A stretch of 64,000 nt of DNA from Fodinisporobacter ferrooxydans (GCF_022818495.1 NZ_CP089291.1:310001-374000); one strand, 5' to 3'; positions 33,882 to 42,848 are shown, numbered from the stretch's first letter. Notes: generated by a model from the sequence alone, not told the origin. Translations and numbers: made by a program.

Positions 33882-35123
33882 ATGGAAACAAGAAAACTGA
33901 TTGATGAACTCGCGGCGGAGGTCATAACAGAACTTGAGCGATTGAATTACGCATATAACACCTTATGTGGATTGCGTGCTTCGTTCAAAAGGATCTGTGC
34001 ATTCGCACGAGACAGAAATGTGCAATTTTTTTCCGAGGACTTTGGAAAAGAATATTTGAAAGAAAAATACGGCTGCACAATAGATTACTATCTAGATACC
34101 TTCCCCAAAAAAGCTGAACAAGCCATTCGCTCAGTCCGGCTTCTCGGCGATTACCAACTTCATGGTGTTGTCATTCGCAGGATCAAGAAGCGCAAGGGGT
34201 ATATGAAGCCACCACAGTTTGAGAAGGCTCTGACCGCGTACGAAAAAGAATGCGAAAGCAACGACTACTCCCTACGGGGCATGCGTACCAGACTGCAGCG
34301 ATTATTCTTTTTTGTCGATTATCTGTCACTACGCAAGGTGATGGGCTTTAGCGAAATCACGCCTGAAATCATCTCAGATTATGTCATTAGTATTTGTCCA
34401 AATCATGAAAAAAGTATCGCGTCAATACTGACTACTTTGAGAGTGTTCTTGAGGTTTCTCTATCTGCACGGATACATCAAAGAAGACCTATCGCTTAGCA
34501 TGCCAAAGCAGACTAAATATAGATACCCCGCTGTTCCCTCTACCTGGGAGCCGGACGAGGTAAAACGGATGCTTGGTGCTATTGATCGGGCAAGCCCTGT
34601 CGGCAAACGAGACTATGCTATCCTTCTTTTGGTTGCAAAGCTTGGAATACGGGCCGGCGATATTAAGGCGTTGAAACTCTCGGATTTAAATTGGACTTCC
34701 AAAACTATCACCATTACACAGGAAAAAACAAAAGTCGAAGTTACTTATCCAATTCTGCACGACGTGGGCTGGGCATTAATCGATTATCTCCAACATGCCC
34801 GCCCTGTCTGCGATACACCCTATATATTTGTTCGCCTAAATGCCCCTTTTGAAGCCTTCGGTGAAAACGCCAATCTCCATAACATTATTACAAAATACAC
34901 ACGCTTGGCTGGAATTACTGTTCCTCTCGGGAAACGGCACGGTCTCCATTCGTTAAGGCACTCACTAGCGAGTACGCTTTTGGAACAGGGAGCATCCCTT
35001 GCCGTTATCTCTGAAATCCTAGGTCATGTAGACTCGAAGTCTACTTCCGTTTATCTGCACACCGATATGAAAGGGCTAATGTCCTGTGCGCTTGATCCGG
35101 AGGAGGTGATGCTTCATGACTGA
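33882..35123 (+). CDS. RIT tyrosine recombinase A
   Basis: A 413-residue protein from ATG 33882, behind GGAGG at seven bases; upstream in-frame ATGs have no such site. N-terminal SAM-like DNA-binding region, then the phage-integrase catalytic domain: Arg in KLGIRAGDIKALKLSDL, the HSLRH segment (LHSLRHSLAST), ILGHVDSKSTSVYLHT with His and the nucleophile Tyr. The catalytic set is therefore complete. It probably acts with the next two recombinases on the element cores. It overlaps the next gene by eight bases. Confidence 0.9.
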   Translation: METRKLIDELAAEVITELERLNYAYNTLCGLRASFKRICAFARDRNVQFFSEDFGKEYLKEKYGCTIDYYLDTFPKKAEQAIRSVRLLGDYQLHGVVIRRIKKRKGYMKPPQFEKALTAYEKECESNDYSLRGMRTRLQRLFFFVDYLSLRKVMGFSEITPEIISDYVISICPNHEKSIASILTTLRVFLRFLYLHGYIKEDLSLSMPKQTKYRYPAVPSTWEPDEVKRMLGAIDRASPVGKRDYAILLLVAKLGIRAGDIKALKLSDLNWTSKTITITQEKTKVEVTYPILHDVGWALIDYLQHARPVCDTPYIFVRLNAPFEAFGENANLHNIITKYTRLAGITVPLGKRHGLHSLRHSLASTLLEQGASLAVISEILGHVDSKSTSVYLHTDMKGLMSCALDPEEVMLHD

Positions 35124-36102
35124 ATCTCGCCGGTACAAGAGTTCACTGTCCGTCCCAATTGAAGGCTACATCGCTGAGAAGCAGGCTCTTGGGTATGCAT
35201 TTAAGAAAGGTACCGCTTTGCTTAAAAATTTTGATTCTTACGCGCACAGCCACAACCTGACTGAGGCCGTTCTAAGTAAGCAATTGGTGATGGAATGGAC
35301 TGCTCGCAAGCCCAATGAATCCCTATCCACCCAATGTGGTAGGATTTCATTGCTGCGGGGGTTGGCAGAGTACATGAATCGCGTAGGTTATTCAGCGTAT
35401 GTATATCCCAAAGCCATGAACACTGTAAACAGATATACTTACATCCCTTATATATTTTCGAATAACGAAGTGAAACGAATATTTGAGGGGTGTGATCAAT
35501 TTCCGCCAAACAACTGCACGCCTAATCGGCATTTGGTCTTGCCGCTATTACTTCGTATGCTTTACGGATGCGGTCTCCGAATTTCCGAGGCGGTGCAATT
35601 AACTATACAAGATGTCGATCTGAAAAATGGTTCCTTATACATTCGTAATACTAAATTCAACAAAGAGCGGATATTACCTATGTCAGAAAGTCTCAAAGAG
35701 CGATGCCGGGAATATTGTAAAACTGCCGACATCGGTAAGCTGGGGAACCCGTACTTCTTCCCTTCTCCGTATAGGGGACATTATTCTGAGGCAACCCTGT
35801 ACAAGCTCTTTAGGGATGTGCTCCGGAAAGCAAGCATTTCACATCTGGGGAGGGGAAAAGGCCCCCGCATTCATGATTTTCGACATACTTTCGCCGTAAA
35901 TTGCTTGAAAAAGTGGGTTGTGGACGGAAGGGATCTTAATAACTGTCTTCCTTATCTTTCGGCTTATCTCGGTCATGAAGACATTCGTGGTAGTCAAAGA
36001 TATTTGCGGCTGACCGCCGATTTGTATCCCGACCTAATAAGTAAAATCGAAAAAAGCTGCTCATACATCATTCCGGAGGTGAAACCGTATGAAGCAGACT
36101 GA
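35116..36102 (+). CDS. RIT tyrosine recombinase B
   Basis: A 328-residue protein behind GGAGGTGATG. Catalytic domain: Arg in GCGLRISEAVQLTIQDVD, RIHDFRHTFAV (His-x-x-Arg), and YLGHEDIRGSQRYLRL with the terminal His and Tyr. The N-terminal domain (YIAEKQALGYAFKKGTALLK) is the typical core-binding helix bundle of the second RIT protein. Overlap with both neighbours (8 and 14 bases) indicates coupled translation in the fixed RIT order. Confidence 0.9.
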   Translation: MTESRRYKSSLSVPIEGYIAEKQALGYAFKKGTALLKNFDSYAHSHNLTEAVLSKQLVMEWTARKPNESLSTQCGRISLLRGLAEYMNRVGYSAYVYPKAMNTVNRYTYIPYIFSNNEVKRIFEGCDQFPPNNCTPNRHLVLPLLLRMLYGCGLRISEAVQLTIQDVDLKNGSLYIRNTKFNKERILPMSESLKERCREYCKTADIGKLGNPYFFPSPYRGHYSEATLYKLFRDVLRKASISHLGRGKGPRIHDFRHTFAVNCLKKWVVDGRDLNNCLPYLSAYLGHEDIRGSQRYLRLTADLYPDLISKIEKSCSYIIPEVKPYEAD

Positions 36103-37114
36103 TTTTGCGAAGACGCTTGCTCGGTATCTGACAGATTTTCTGCCCGGACAGAGAAACGTCAGCACCAATACGATTAAATCCTACCGCGATACCTTCAAGC
36201 AATATCTTAAGTTCATGCAAGAGGAACATCAGATCAGGCCGGAAAAGATTTCGTTCACTTCAGTGACCATGTCAAGTATTAAAGATTTTTTAAACTGGCT
36301 CGAATCTTCTAAAAGTGTGAGTACCAGCACCCGGAACCAGCGGTTAGCTGCCATTCACAGTTTCTTCAGATATGCACAGTGCGAGAATCCAGAAATCCTA
36401 TTTGAGAGCCAAAAAATACTCGGCATTCCCTTTAAGAAAAAGCAACAACAGACAATAGCACATCTCACTAAGAATCAACTTGCCTATTTGTTCGAACAAC
36501 CTGATACATCCACGAAAAGAGGGCGCCGCGATTTGGCATTAATGGTCGTTTTATACGATGCTGGCGCAAGAGTCCAAGAATTGATCGACCTAAAGGTCTG
36601 TGACGTAAGATTGGCCCAACCCGCAACAATCACTTTGACCGGCAAAGGCAACAAAAAAAGGAACATTCCGATTATGGATAAGACTCGAAGCATCCTTGAA
36701 AACTATATGGCTGAAAACCATCTTCTTGAAAACGGGCGACAGCAAAGTCCCTTGTTTCACAATAGTAGATACCAACCGTTTACTAGACCTGGTATCACAT
36801 ACATCCTCGAAAAGTATTTCAAGCAAGCAAAGCTTAGGAACCTTGATGAGGGATTTCCAAATAAACTGCATCCGCATATGCTGAGGCACTCAAAAGCTCT
36901 ACATCTGTTGGAATCCGGAGTCAATCTGATCTATATCCGTGATTTATTGGGGCATGTGAGTGTGACAACAACTGAGATTTATTTGAGGTTTGATACGGAG
37001 CTCAAAAGAAAGGCTTTAGAAGCAGCATATCCTCAAGTAAGCAGTGAGGATACTCCGGAATGGGAGGAAAACACGGATATCCTTCAGTGGTTGCAGGACC
37101 TTTGCCATTCATAA
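36089..37114 (+). CDS. RIT tyrosine recombinase C
   Basis: A 341-residue XerC/D-like protein behind GGAGGTGAAACC. SAM-like N-domain (TIKSYRDTFKQYLKFM), Arg in YDAGARVQELIDLKVCDV, HMLRHSKALHLLESG (His-x-x-Arg), and LLGHVSVTTTEIYLRF with His and Tyr. It has a longer C-terminal tail than B. Intact. It completes the trio; the right end repeat begins 58 bp downstream. Confidence 0.9.
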   Translation: MKQTDFAKTLARYLTDFLPGQRNVSTNTIKSYRDTFKQYLKFMQEEHQIRPEKISFTSVTMSSIKDFLNWLESSKSVSTSTRNQRLAAIHSFFRYAQCENPEILFESQKILGIPFKKKQQQTIAHLTKNQLAYLFEQPDTSTKRGRRDLALMVVLYDAGARVQELIDLKVCDVRLAQPATITLTGKGNKKRNIPIMDKTRSILENYMAENHLLENGRQQSPLFHNSRYQPFTRPGITYILEKYFKQAKLRNLDEGFPNKLHPHMLRHSKALHLLESGVNLIYIRDLLGHVSVTTTEIYLRFDTELKRKALEAAYPQVSSEDTPEWEENTDILQWLQDLCHS

Positions 37115-37199
37115 TTATTATAGAAAGATTTTCGGAAATGCATAGAGATGATTCTAAGGCGCTACCGAAAATCTTTCCATAACTAAATACTTTCGATAA

Positions 37200-37231
37200 T
37201 TTCCGTTATGGTAATTTTTCCATAACGGAAA
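37200..37231. repeat. RIT right recombination core
   Basis: TTTCCGTTATGG and CCATAACGGAAA surround the same spacer TAATTTTT in the same orientation as the left core. The final GGAAA is also the Gly-Lys pair of the istB Walker A motif. Confidence 0.75.
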
Positions 37232-37646
37232 GACCCACCTCTCGGTGGGGTTAGGTATGGAAGCCCTGGAGAGAGGCCATCGCGTCAGCTTTGTGGCTAT
37301 GGATACCCTCCTCCATTTACTCAAGACACAAGACATTACACGAACATCGCAGGCTCGCATGAGACGTATTCTAGGTTCGGATCTTGTGATCATTGACGAT
37401 CTTATGTTCATGGCCATGGATAAGAATGAGTCAAACATATTCTTTCAATTTATTAATAAACTCTATGATCAATCGTCGATCATTCTAACGTCCAATAAGG
37501 GACCAGAGGAATGGGGTGAATTATTGGGCGATCCGGCCATAACTACTGCTATTCTGGATCGAATTTTGCATAAGAGCGAGGTGATACAGTTAAGTGGAGA
37601 TAGCTTCCGTCTCAAACACAGGGAAACCATATTTGGAAACTTTTAG
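37227..37646 (+). pseudogene. istB ATPase, C-terminal half (IS21 copy B)
   Basis: A plus-strand frame begins at GKTHLSVGLGMEALERGHRV (end of Walker A). It runs through SDLVIIDDLMFMAM (Walker B) and SIILTSNKGPEEWGELLGDP...LDRILHKSEVIQLSGDSFR to stop 37646. It is clearly a different IS21 subgroup from copy A (different Walker B and C-terminus). Yet it is cut at the same codons, where the RIT core begins. Inactive remnant. Confidence 0.85.
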
Positions 37647-37696
37647 GTGTTAAAACTTATTTAGCGAAATCTGCTCAAAGGTACTTGACGGTTACA
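37227..37696 (+). mobile_element. IS21-family remnant B (right part)
   Basis: It contains the istB 3' half and ends near TTGACGGTTACA (37685-37696), which on the other strand reads TGTAACCGTCAA, an IS21-type terminus. It abuts a truncated IS1595 transposase, showing it inserted there. Confidence 0.6.
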
Positions 37697-38195
37697 AAAG
37701 GCCAACGAGAACTTGATTTTTATCGGTTCCACGGCCACGTTTTCCACCTTCTGTTGGGGAACCGATATACATGTCATCGAGTTCCACATAACCGGACAAC
37801 ATATAAAAAGAATCTCGATCCCCCATTGCTTTCCGGATTTTATGCAGCATGAGCCAAGCGGTTGGATACGAGATCTCTAATTCTCTCGTCAACAGGCTCG
37901 CAGAAACACCACGTTTATCATGGGAGACGAGATAAATCGCATTGAACCATTTCCGCAGGGAAGTATGTGTTTTTTCAAAGATGGTTCCCACACAAACAGT
38001 GGTTTGATGCCCGCAATTCCTGCATTCATAAAGCGGAAGCCGACGCGTTTGGATTTTATAAGCTGCTGTATGCTGGCAGTTTGGACATACGAATCCATTT
38101 GGCCATTTCATGTTAAACAGATGTTCATGACAAGCTTCTTCCGTTGAAAATTGCTTTTGAAACTGAATCAGTGTTAATGAATTTTGCTTCGCCAT
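37692..38195 (-). pseudogene. IS1595-family transposase, C-terminally truncated
   Basis: The start is M at 38195 (MAKQNSLTLIQFQKQF). A zinc ribbon follows (CPNCQHTAAYKIQ ... CRNCGHQTTV), then the IS1595 GTIFEKTHTSLRKWFNAIYLV and SYPTAWLMLHKIRKAM, and the first part of the DDE domain (GYVELDDMYIGSP). It stops after NQVLVGLL at the IS21 remnant end. About half the protein, including remaining catalytic residues, is missing. Confidence 0.85.
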
Positions 38196-38206
38196 ACATA
38201 CACCAC

Positions 38207-38244
38207 CGAACGTATTTTGTACCAGTATCGCCAAAATACGTTCG
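38207..38244. repeat. Perfect 13-bp inverted repeat
   Basis: CGAACGTATTTTG and its exact inverse are separated by 12 bases, just upstream of the IS1595 transposase start. It could be an operator or part of the IS end. Confidence 0.55.
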
Positions 38245-38350
38245 TCATAAAACAGTAAACTGAATTAACTTAATAGCCAAATTATTTTTTTTAATCGTTT
38301 AAGCGTACATACGTTTTTTTAGTTATCTGTTCAGATAACCTATGTCCACG

Positions 38351-38395
38351 GAAGTAGATTACCTACTCCGTCCTACTTCTGCGTTTTTTTTTTTG
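38351..38395 (+). terminator. Hairpin with long T run
   Basis: GAAGTAG pairs with CTACTTC, followed by GCG and eleven T. It ends rightward transcripts; the T run also lies in the end of the XRE gene on the other strand. Confidence 0.5.
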
Positions 38396-38611
38396 AATAA
38401 GGTATCGCAACCCATTCATACAGATTATCAAGCGAGCATCCTAATTCAGCAGCAATACTCATGGCATTTTCAAAACTCATTTTTTATTGTCATGACAGTA
38501 AGCATCGATCTGACTTTTAGGCATATCCAATCGCTCAGCTAACTCTTGTTGCGTCATACCCTTTTTATTCAATAATTGCAGAAGTAGCCAACGACTTAGT
38601 TTGTACTCCAT
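38374..38611 (-). pseudogene. XRE-family regulator, frameshifted
   Basis: From ATG 38611 the minus strand reads MEYKLSRWLLLQLLNKKG, then TQQELAERLDMPKSQIDAYC, a Cro/C1-like HTH, up to HDNKK and a stop. Shifting one base at the AAAAAA run restores MSFENAMSIAAELGCSLDNLYEWV, the usual domain end. A homopolymer indel therefore breaks it. It is divergent from the integrase, as a repressor of an integrated element would be. Confidence 0.65.
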
Positions 38612-38679
38612 AGGAAGTCGCCTTTCTGAAATTTTACATGAAAATTATACCAAAAAATCAAATGAGGTGATATTTAAAA

Positions 38680-39887
38680 ATGGCGCAAATTGAAAAAAGA
38701 GGGGAAGGAACTTATCGTTTAACAATTGAAGCTGGTTTTGATTCCAATGGGAAAAGAAAAAGGCACAGAAAAACAGTAAAAGCAAAAAATATTACAGAAG
38801 CAAGAAAGGAATATGCTAAATTTTTAACTGAAATTGAATCGGGCACTTATATAAAACCTGAGAAAATGACGGTTGATTCATTTGTTAATAATGAATGGCT
38901 TAAAAAATTTGCTGAAACAAATTATTCACCCACAACGTTAAAGAAATATATTGGGCAACTAAATGCTCATATTTTACCTGAGATCGGCCATAAACAATTG
39001 GATGATATAAAACCTCTTCACCTTGTAACATACTTAAATAAACTTGAACAAAACGATATAAGGAAGGATGGTCGTGTAGGGAAGCTTTCAGCCGCAACCA
39101 TAAAAGATATATATAAAATCATGAAAAGTGTTTTTAATAAAGCCGTAGAATGGAAAGTAATTAGTAGTGATCCAATGGATGGAGTGAGCCAACCAAAAGT
39201 AGAACGCAAAAAAATGAAATATTATACATCTGATGAAGCTCAAGAAGTAATCGAAGCCTTATATCAAGAACAAGACCAATGGAAGATGTATTTCTTGGGG
39301 GCTTTCGTCGTGGCGAACTCACCGCATTAGAGTGGTCTGATATCGATTTTGAAAATAATACAATAACAATTCGAAAATCATTAGCATTAACAAAAAATGG
39401 ACAAGCAGTAGTAAAAGATCCGAAGACTGAAGAATCATTCCGTACTGTAGATATGCCTCTTTGGTATATGGAGGAATTAAAAATATATTATCGTGAATGG
39501 ATTAAAGAAAAATTAAAGCTCGGGGATATGTGGCAAGGCGAAGATCACCAATACGTATTCCACGGCGGATTCGGTAAACCATATTATTTCACCGTGCCGA
39601 CAGAACAGTGGAAACGAATTTCAAAACGTCATGGATTGAAACAAATTCGTTTACACGATCTTCGACATACAGCAGGTACATTACTTATAGAAGCTGGATT
39701 GGCACAAGGTATTGATACAGACATTACACTCAAAGCGGTGCAAGAACGTTTGGGCCATAAAGATTTCAAAACCACTGCAGATATATATACCCACGTAACC
39801 AAGAAAGCATCCAAGGCCCTTGCAGAACAATTAGATAAATTTGACCCGAAAAATTTCGTCAACAAGTCGTCAATAACAGCAAAATAA
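38680..39887 (+). pseudogene. Phage-type tyrosine integrase, frameshifted
   Basis: The first frame (38680-39330) has the AP2-like arm-binding N-terminus (EKRGEGTYRLTIEAGFDSNG), the SAM-like domain (WLKKFAETNYSPTTLKKYI) and the catalytic-domain start. The second (to 39887) has the Arg segment GGFRRGELTALEWSDIDFE, LHDLRHTAGTLLIEAG and LGHKDFKTTADIYTHVTKK. One base is gained or lost near 39290-39300. Joined length about 400 matches the family. It ends 60 bp from a tRNA-Pro gene, the typical integration site, so it marks the remains of a prophage or ICE. Confidence 0.85.
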
Positions 39888-39918
39888 ACACTTTTTCGTC
39901 AACATCATAAAAAGCACG

Positions 39919-39944
39919 AAAACCCTTGATATACAAGGGTTTTC
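39919..39944 (-). terminator. Terminator between integrase and tRNA-Pro
   Basis: AAAACCCTTG and CAAGGGTTTT around ATATA. It works in both directions; for the tRNA (minus strand) the T tract follows directly. Confidence 0.7.
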
Positions 39945-39947
39945 TTA

Positions 39948-40024
39948 TGGTCGGAATGACAGGATTTGAACCTGCGACCTCTACCTCCCCAAGGTAGCGC
40001 GCTACCAGGCTGCGCCACATCCCG
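39948..40024 (-). tRNA. tRNA-Pro (GGG)
   Basis: Acceptor CGGGATG with CATTCCG, anticodon loop TTGGGGA between CTACC and GGTAG, T-loop GGTTCAAATCC, CCA encoded. Neighbours a broken integrase, so it may be a phage attachment site. Confidence 0.95.
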
Positions 40025-40271
40025 ATTATCTCATTCAAATATTTATGAAATCCAAGAATAAAGGTTGGATTCAGTAATAAAAATAATATTGCATATGATG
40101 CAAATTGTCAAGCTGCCTTTTATCCAATAGCGCTTTGTTAACCGAGTTATTGATTTCTTATCCAATTCTTTACACTCTTCATGCAGGAATGGAAATTGAG
40201 GAAGAGAAAACAATACGTGTAGAAACTTATTGAAATCCCATGAAATATTTTAATTTAGGGGAGTTGATCGT

Positions 40272-40451
40272 ATGTTATGTCCACACTGCGGGCCAAAAGG
40301 CCATTTGGAACAAGTCGCTTTTTCTTCGGAATATGAACGGTTTCATTGTTCAGTCTGCGGTAAAACGTATGTATCATATGCACTTGGTAACGGTGAATTT
40401 ACAGAACCTATACCTCTCTCTTCAAAGGGTAATAATCAAAACATCAAGTGA
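40272..40451 (+). CDS. Small zinc-ribbon protein (59 residues)
   Basis: Below common length cut-offs. ATG 40272 follows AGGGGAG at eight bases. The product starts MLCPHCGPKGHLEQVAF and has RFHCSVCGKTYVSYALGNGE. Two CxxC pairs (Cys3/6 and Cys26/29) form a compact zinc ribbon, followed by a polar tail. Function is unknown. The strong ribosome site and paired Cys outweigh the longer alternative frame in this region, which has no such features. A hairpin follows at 40517-40562. Confidence 0.72.
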   Translation: MLCPHCGPKGHLEQVAFSSEYERFHCSVCGKTYVSYALGNGEFTEPIPLSSKGNNQNIK

Positions 40452-40516
40452 AAACGGATTTCTTACATTTACCCGATATCTATATTCGAAATAAAACAAG
40501 TGCTCATCAAACTTAC

Positions 40517-40562
40517 AGCTATTCTATAACCGTCTGTAACTGGCGACGGCTATAGAATAGCT
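40517..40562 (+). terminator. Hairpin after the zinc-ribbon gene
   Basis: AGCTATTCTATA pairs perfectly with TATAGAATAGCT, with an inner CCGTC/GACGG stem. No strong T tract follows, only TTTTGTTGTT. Confidence 0.55.
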
Positions 40563-40662
40563 CGGCTGAATTTTGTTGTTCCTTTTCCAAACAGAAAACG
40601 AACTTTGCGAAAATTATTAATATAATGGTCAGATTTTCAAATGACTTTTTGGGATTGCTTTA

Positions 40663-40974
40663 CTATCCATAATAGCTTGCAGCATCTATTCTTTCTATGC
40701 CGCTTAACATATAATCCAGTTCAATTTCCAAGTTTAACCGTAAAGGTCCGGGGATTTGTTCTAAAATTTCTGATACTTCAGGTATTTGTAAAGCATCAAT
40801 CAGGTCAGGCTTATTATCCATTGTTTTAGTCCAACTACGAATCTGATCAAGAAAATTATAATATGCATCTCCAAAACGGTAAGCATCAATTTCAACACTT
40901 TCTAGATCGCTCATTTGCATGTATTCCCAGTTATCTAATAAAATGATAAGAGATTCTTTTACTTCTTTGTTCAT
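40663..40974 (-). CDS. Hypothetical acidic protein (103 residues)
   Basis: Starts at ATG 40974, behind AAGGGAGC. The product is acidic and mostly helical (LIILLDNWEYMQMSDLESVEIDAYRFGDAYYNFLDQIRSW). No domain is recognised. The size and acidity recall small immunity-type or Imm-like proteins, but no toxin partner is beside it, so I make no assignment. Confidence 0.6.
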   Translation of the reverse strand: MNKEVKESLIILLDNWEYMQMSDLESVEIDAYRFGDAYYNFLDQIRSWTKTMDNKPDLIDALQIPEVSEILEQIPGPLRLNLEIELDYMLSGIERIDAASYYG

Positions 40975-41348
40975 CGAAACCAGCTCCCTTGTATCAGAAT
41001 TTTAAATTGCAGATCATTTTAAATGATTGTGATTTTTTTCACGTGATGTACAGCAATAAATTTAACTTGTAGGTAGTATACCTTTTCTAAAAAAAGTAAA
41101 AAATAGCAAGAATGACTTATTTTTATAATCCTTTTGAACTATCTTATTTGATTTCATTTAAACGGACTGAAGTATGCTCAAAGCCAAGAATACTCACATT
41201 ATGAATCACAAATCTGTTTCAAAAACAAAAAAACCACTTTACTGTTTTTCACAAACAATAAAGTGGTGCACCGCGATCTATTTCATTTTCATTTGGACAC
41301 ATGATTTTTTCGATCCATAAAATCCATCAAAACAGTATTCTATAAGGT
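40975..41348. other. Intergenic region with a tRNA terminator
   Basis: About 370 bp, AT-rich, no gene seen. It contains the terminator at 41230-41268. Confidence 0.5.
41230..41268 (-). terminator. Terminator of tRNA-Pro (CGG)
   Basis: On the minus strand ACCACTTTATTG pairs with CAGTAAAGTGGT, followed by a run of seven T. Confidence 0.75.
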
Positions 41349-41349
41349 T

Positions 41350-41426
41350 TGGTCGGAATGACAGGATTCGAACCTGCGGCCTCACGGTCCCGAACCGTGC
41401 GCTCTACCAAGCTGAGCTACATTCCG
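41350..41426 (-). tRNA. tRNA-Pro (CGG)
   Basis: Acceptor CGGAATG with CATTCCG, anticodon loop TTCGGGA between CACGG and CCGTG, CCA encoded. It shares its 3' end with tRNA-Pro(GGG). Confidence 0.95.
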
Positions 41427-41587
41427 TCAGGGATCTCTCCAAGAGAATTGATTTAAGAGTATCATTCCGAATGATAAAAGTAAATTCTTAGGAGGATACC
41501 GTTTGGCAAGAAGTCAAAATGTACTGCCTCTTTTAAAAAGAAGCAGAACAAAATTCAATAAAACTAGAAAACTAGGAATATCCAATG

Positions 41588-42460
41588 TTACGAATGAATC
41601 GACTCCATTAGTTTGGCAATTGTATGTTCAATAGATTGAATTCTTTGTGTAACTGATGTTAGCGCAACTGATTGTTCATACGTTACTTCTTTATTTTGCT
41701 CGACCCGAGATGTTATTTGCAGGAATAAATTTTGAACCTCATTTACAATTTTTCCAATTGCTTCGACAGACTCTGAACTCGATGTTGCAAGCTTCCGCAC
41801 TTCATTCGCAACAACTGAAAATCCTCTTCCTGCCTCTCCAACTCTGGCTGCTTCAATAGCAGCATTTAAACCGATTAAATTACTTTGTGAAGCAATATGT
41901 TTGATAATATTCAGAACCTCAAAAATGCTTTTCATTTTGTCTTTTGATTCCGTTGTAATTCGATATGTATCTTGGCTGGCCGATGCCACTTGTTGTGCAG
42001 ATGTAGAGATTTCCTCCACGGTTGCGGATATTTCCTGCAGATACGTATTCAATTCCTCAATTGTGTGAGAAAGAACTTTTACCTGCTCGTCATTTTTTAA
42101 AAGCATTTGTGTAATCCGGGAAGCAACGCCAACTACCGGTCGAACAATTCCAGGATCCCCAGTGATTCCCATGTTTGCAATTCGTACGCCATCGTATACG
42201 ACTGGTATATTGATACCCGCTTTTGTAACTCCACCTGAACGAATTTCTTCATCTTTCGTAACGATACCTTCATCAATGACACCATCGACAACTTTTTTGG
42301 CGACCGGATGAAAATTTCCAATTCGTTTCCGGTCGGACGCAGCAAATATAATTCCATCCTTATCTGTCACCAGTACTGGATATCCGGATTCTTCCGTTAA
42401 GATGTCGCATATATTTTGGGCGATTTCTTTCGTTAGAAGAACTTGAGCATCTGCTTCCAT
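41588..42460 (-). CDS. Soluble chemoreceptor-like protein with sugar-diacid recognition domain
   Basis: A 290-residue protein from ATG 42460, behind GAGGGAGC. Residues 1-125 match the CdaR-type sugar diacid recognition domain ([38 protein letters not shown], then [21 protein letters not shown]). A linker coil follows. Residues 150-290 are the methyl-accepting signalling hairpin with the conserved tip region ([41 protein letters not shown]). There are no membrane helices, so it is cytosolic. It probably senses an organic acid or sugar acid and talks to CheA/CheW, or works outside chemotaxis. No che genes are nearby. Confidence 0.85.
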   Translation of the reverse strand: MEADAQVLLTKEIAQNICDILTEESGYPVLVTDKDGIIFAASDRKRIGNFHPVAKKVVDGVIDEGIVTKDEEIRSGGVTKAGINIPVVYDGVRIANMGITGDPGIVRPVVGVASRITQMLLKNDEQVKVLSHTIEELNTYLQEISATVEEISTSAQQVASASQDTYRITTESKDKMKSIFEVLNIIKHIASQSNLIGLNAAIEAARVGEAGRGFSVVANEVRKLATSSSESVEAIGKIVNEVQNLFLQITSRVEQNKEVTYEQSVALTSVTQRIQSIEHTIAKLMESIHS

Positions 42461-42630
42461 AAACGGCTCCCTCACAGAAATTTAAATAGATTCTCTAGTT
42501 TATAATACCACAAAATTCTTAACAATTTCTTTAAAATATTTAACGGAAAAAAGCGATTTTCACACGCTATGTTTAGCATAAAGCATCCGGAAAAGCGATT
42601 GTGATCACCCTGTGATCAGTGATGAAAAAA

Positions 42631-42657
42631 GCCTTTCAGCAAAATGCTGAAAGGCCT
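42631..42657 (-). terminator. Terminator of the rRNA-tRNA operon
   Basis: GGCCTTTCAGC and GCTGAAAGGC form a strong stem on the minus strand, followed by TTTTTT. It lies 18 bp after tRNA-Arg(CCT). Confidence 0.85.
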
Positions 42658-42674
42658 TGATATAACTGTATTTC

Positions 42675-42753
42675 TGGTGCACCCGGCAGGATTCGAACCT
42701 GCGGCTGACACAGTTTAGGAAACTATCGCTCTATCCACCTGAGCTACGGGTGC
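42675..42753 (-). tRNA. tRNA-Arg (CCT)
   Basis: Acceptor GCACCCG, anticodon loop TTCCTAA, T-loop GGTTCGAATCC, CCA encoded. Last gene of the array. Confidence 0.94.
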
Positions 42754-42756
42754 ATA

Positions 42757-42848
42757 TGGCGGAGAGAGTGGGATTCGAACCCACGGTACGGGTAGTCCCG
42801 TACAACGGTTTTCGAGACCGCCTCCTTCAACCACTCGGACATCTCTCC
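42757..42848 (-). tRNA. tRNA-Ser (CGA)
   Basis: Class II tRNA with a long variable arm (TACGGGACTACCCGTA), acceptor GGAGAGA, anticodon loop CTCGAAA. Confidence 0.94.

Larger units (their letters stand above)
33720..37231 (+). mobile_element. RIT element (Recombinase In Trio)
   Basis: Three overlapping plus-strand tyrosine recombinase genes lie between inverted ends. A 33-bp stretch (33747-33779) recurs exactly in inverse orientation at 37172-37204, and each end carries a palindromic core with spacer TAATTTTT. This matches known RIT elements: three different recombinases in fixed order inside inverted repeats. All three genes are intact. Unusually, both outer flanks are istB 3' halves pointing outward. 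Confidence 0.88.

Noticed and set aside
40240-40494. 84-codon frame overlapping the zinc-ribbon gene
   Set aside because: It is out of frame with the Cys-paired product that has the good ribosome site and shows no family pattern.
40663-40974. Immunity protein of a toxin system
   Set aside because: Size and acidity fit, but no toxin gene or domain signature is near, so I left it unassigned.
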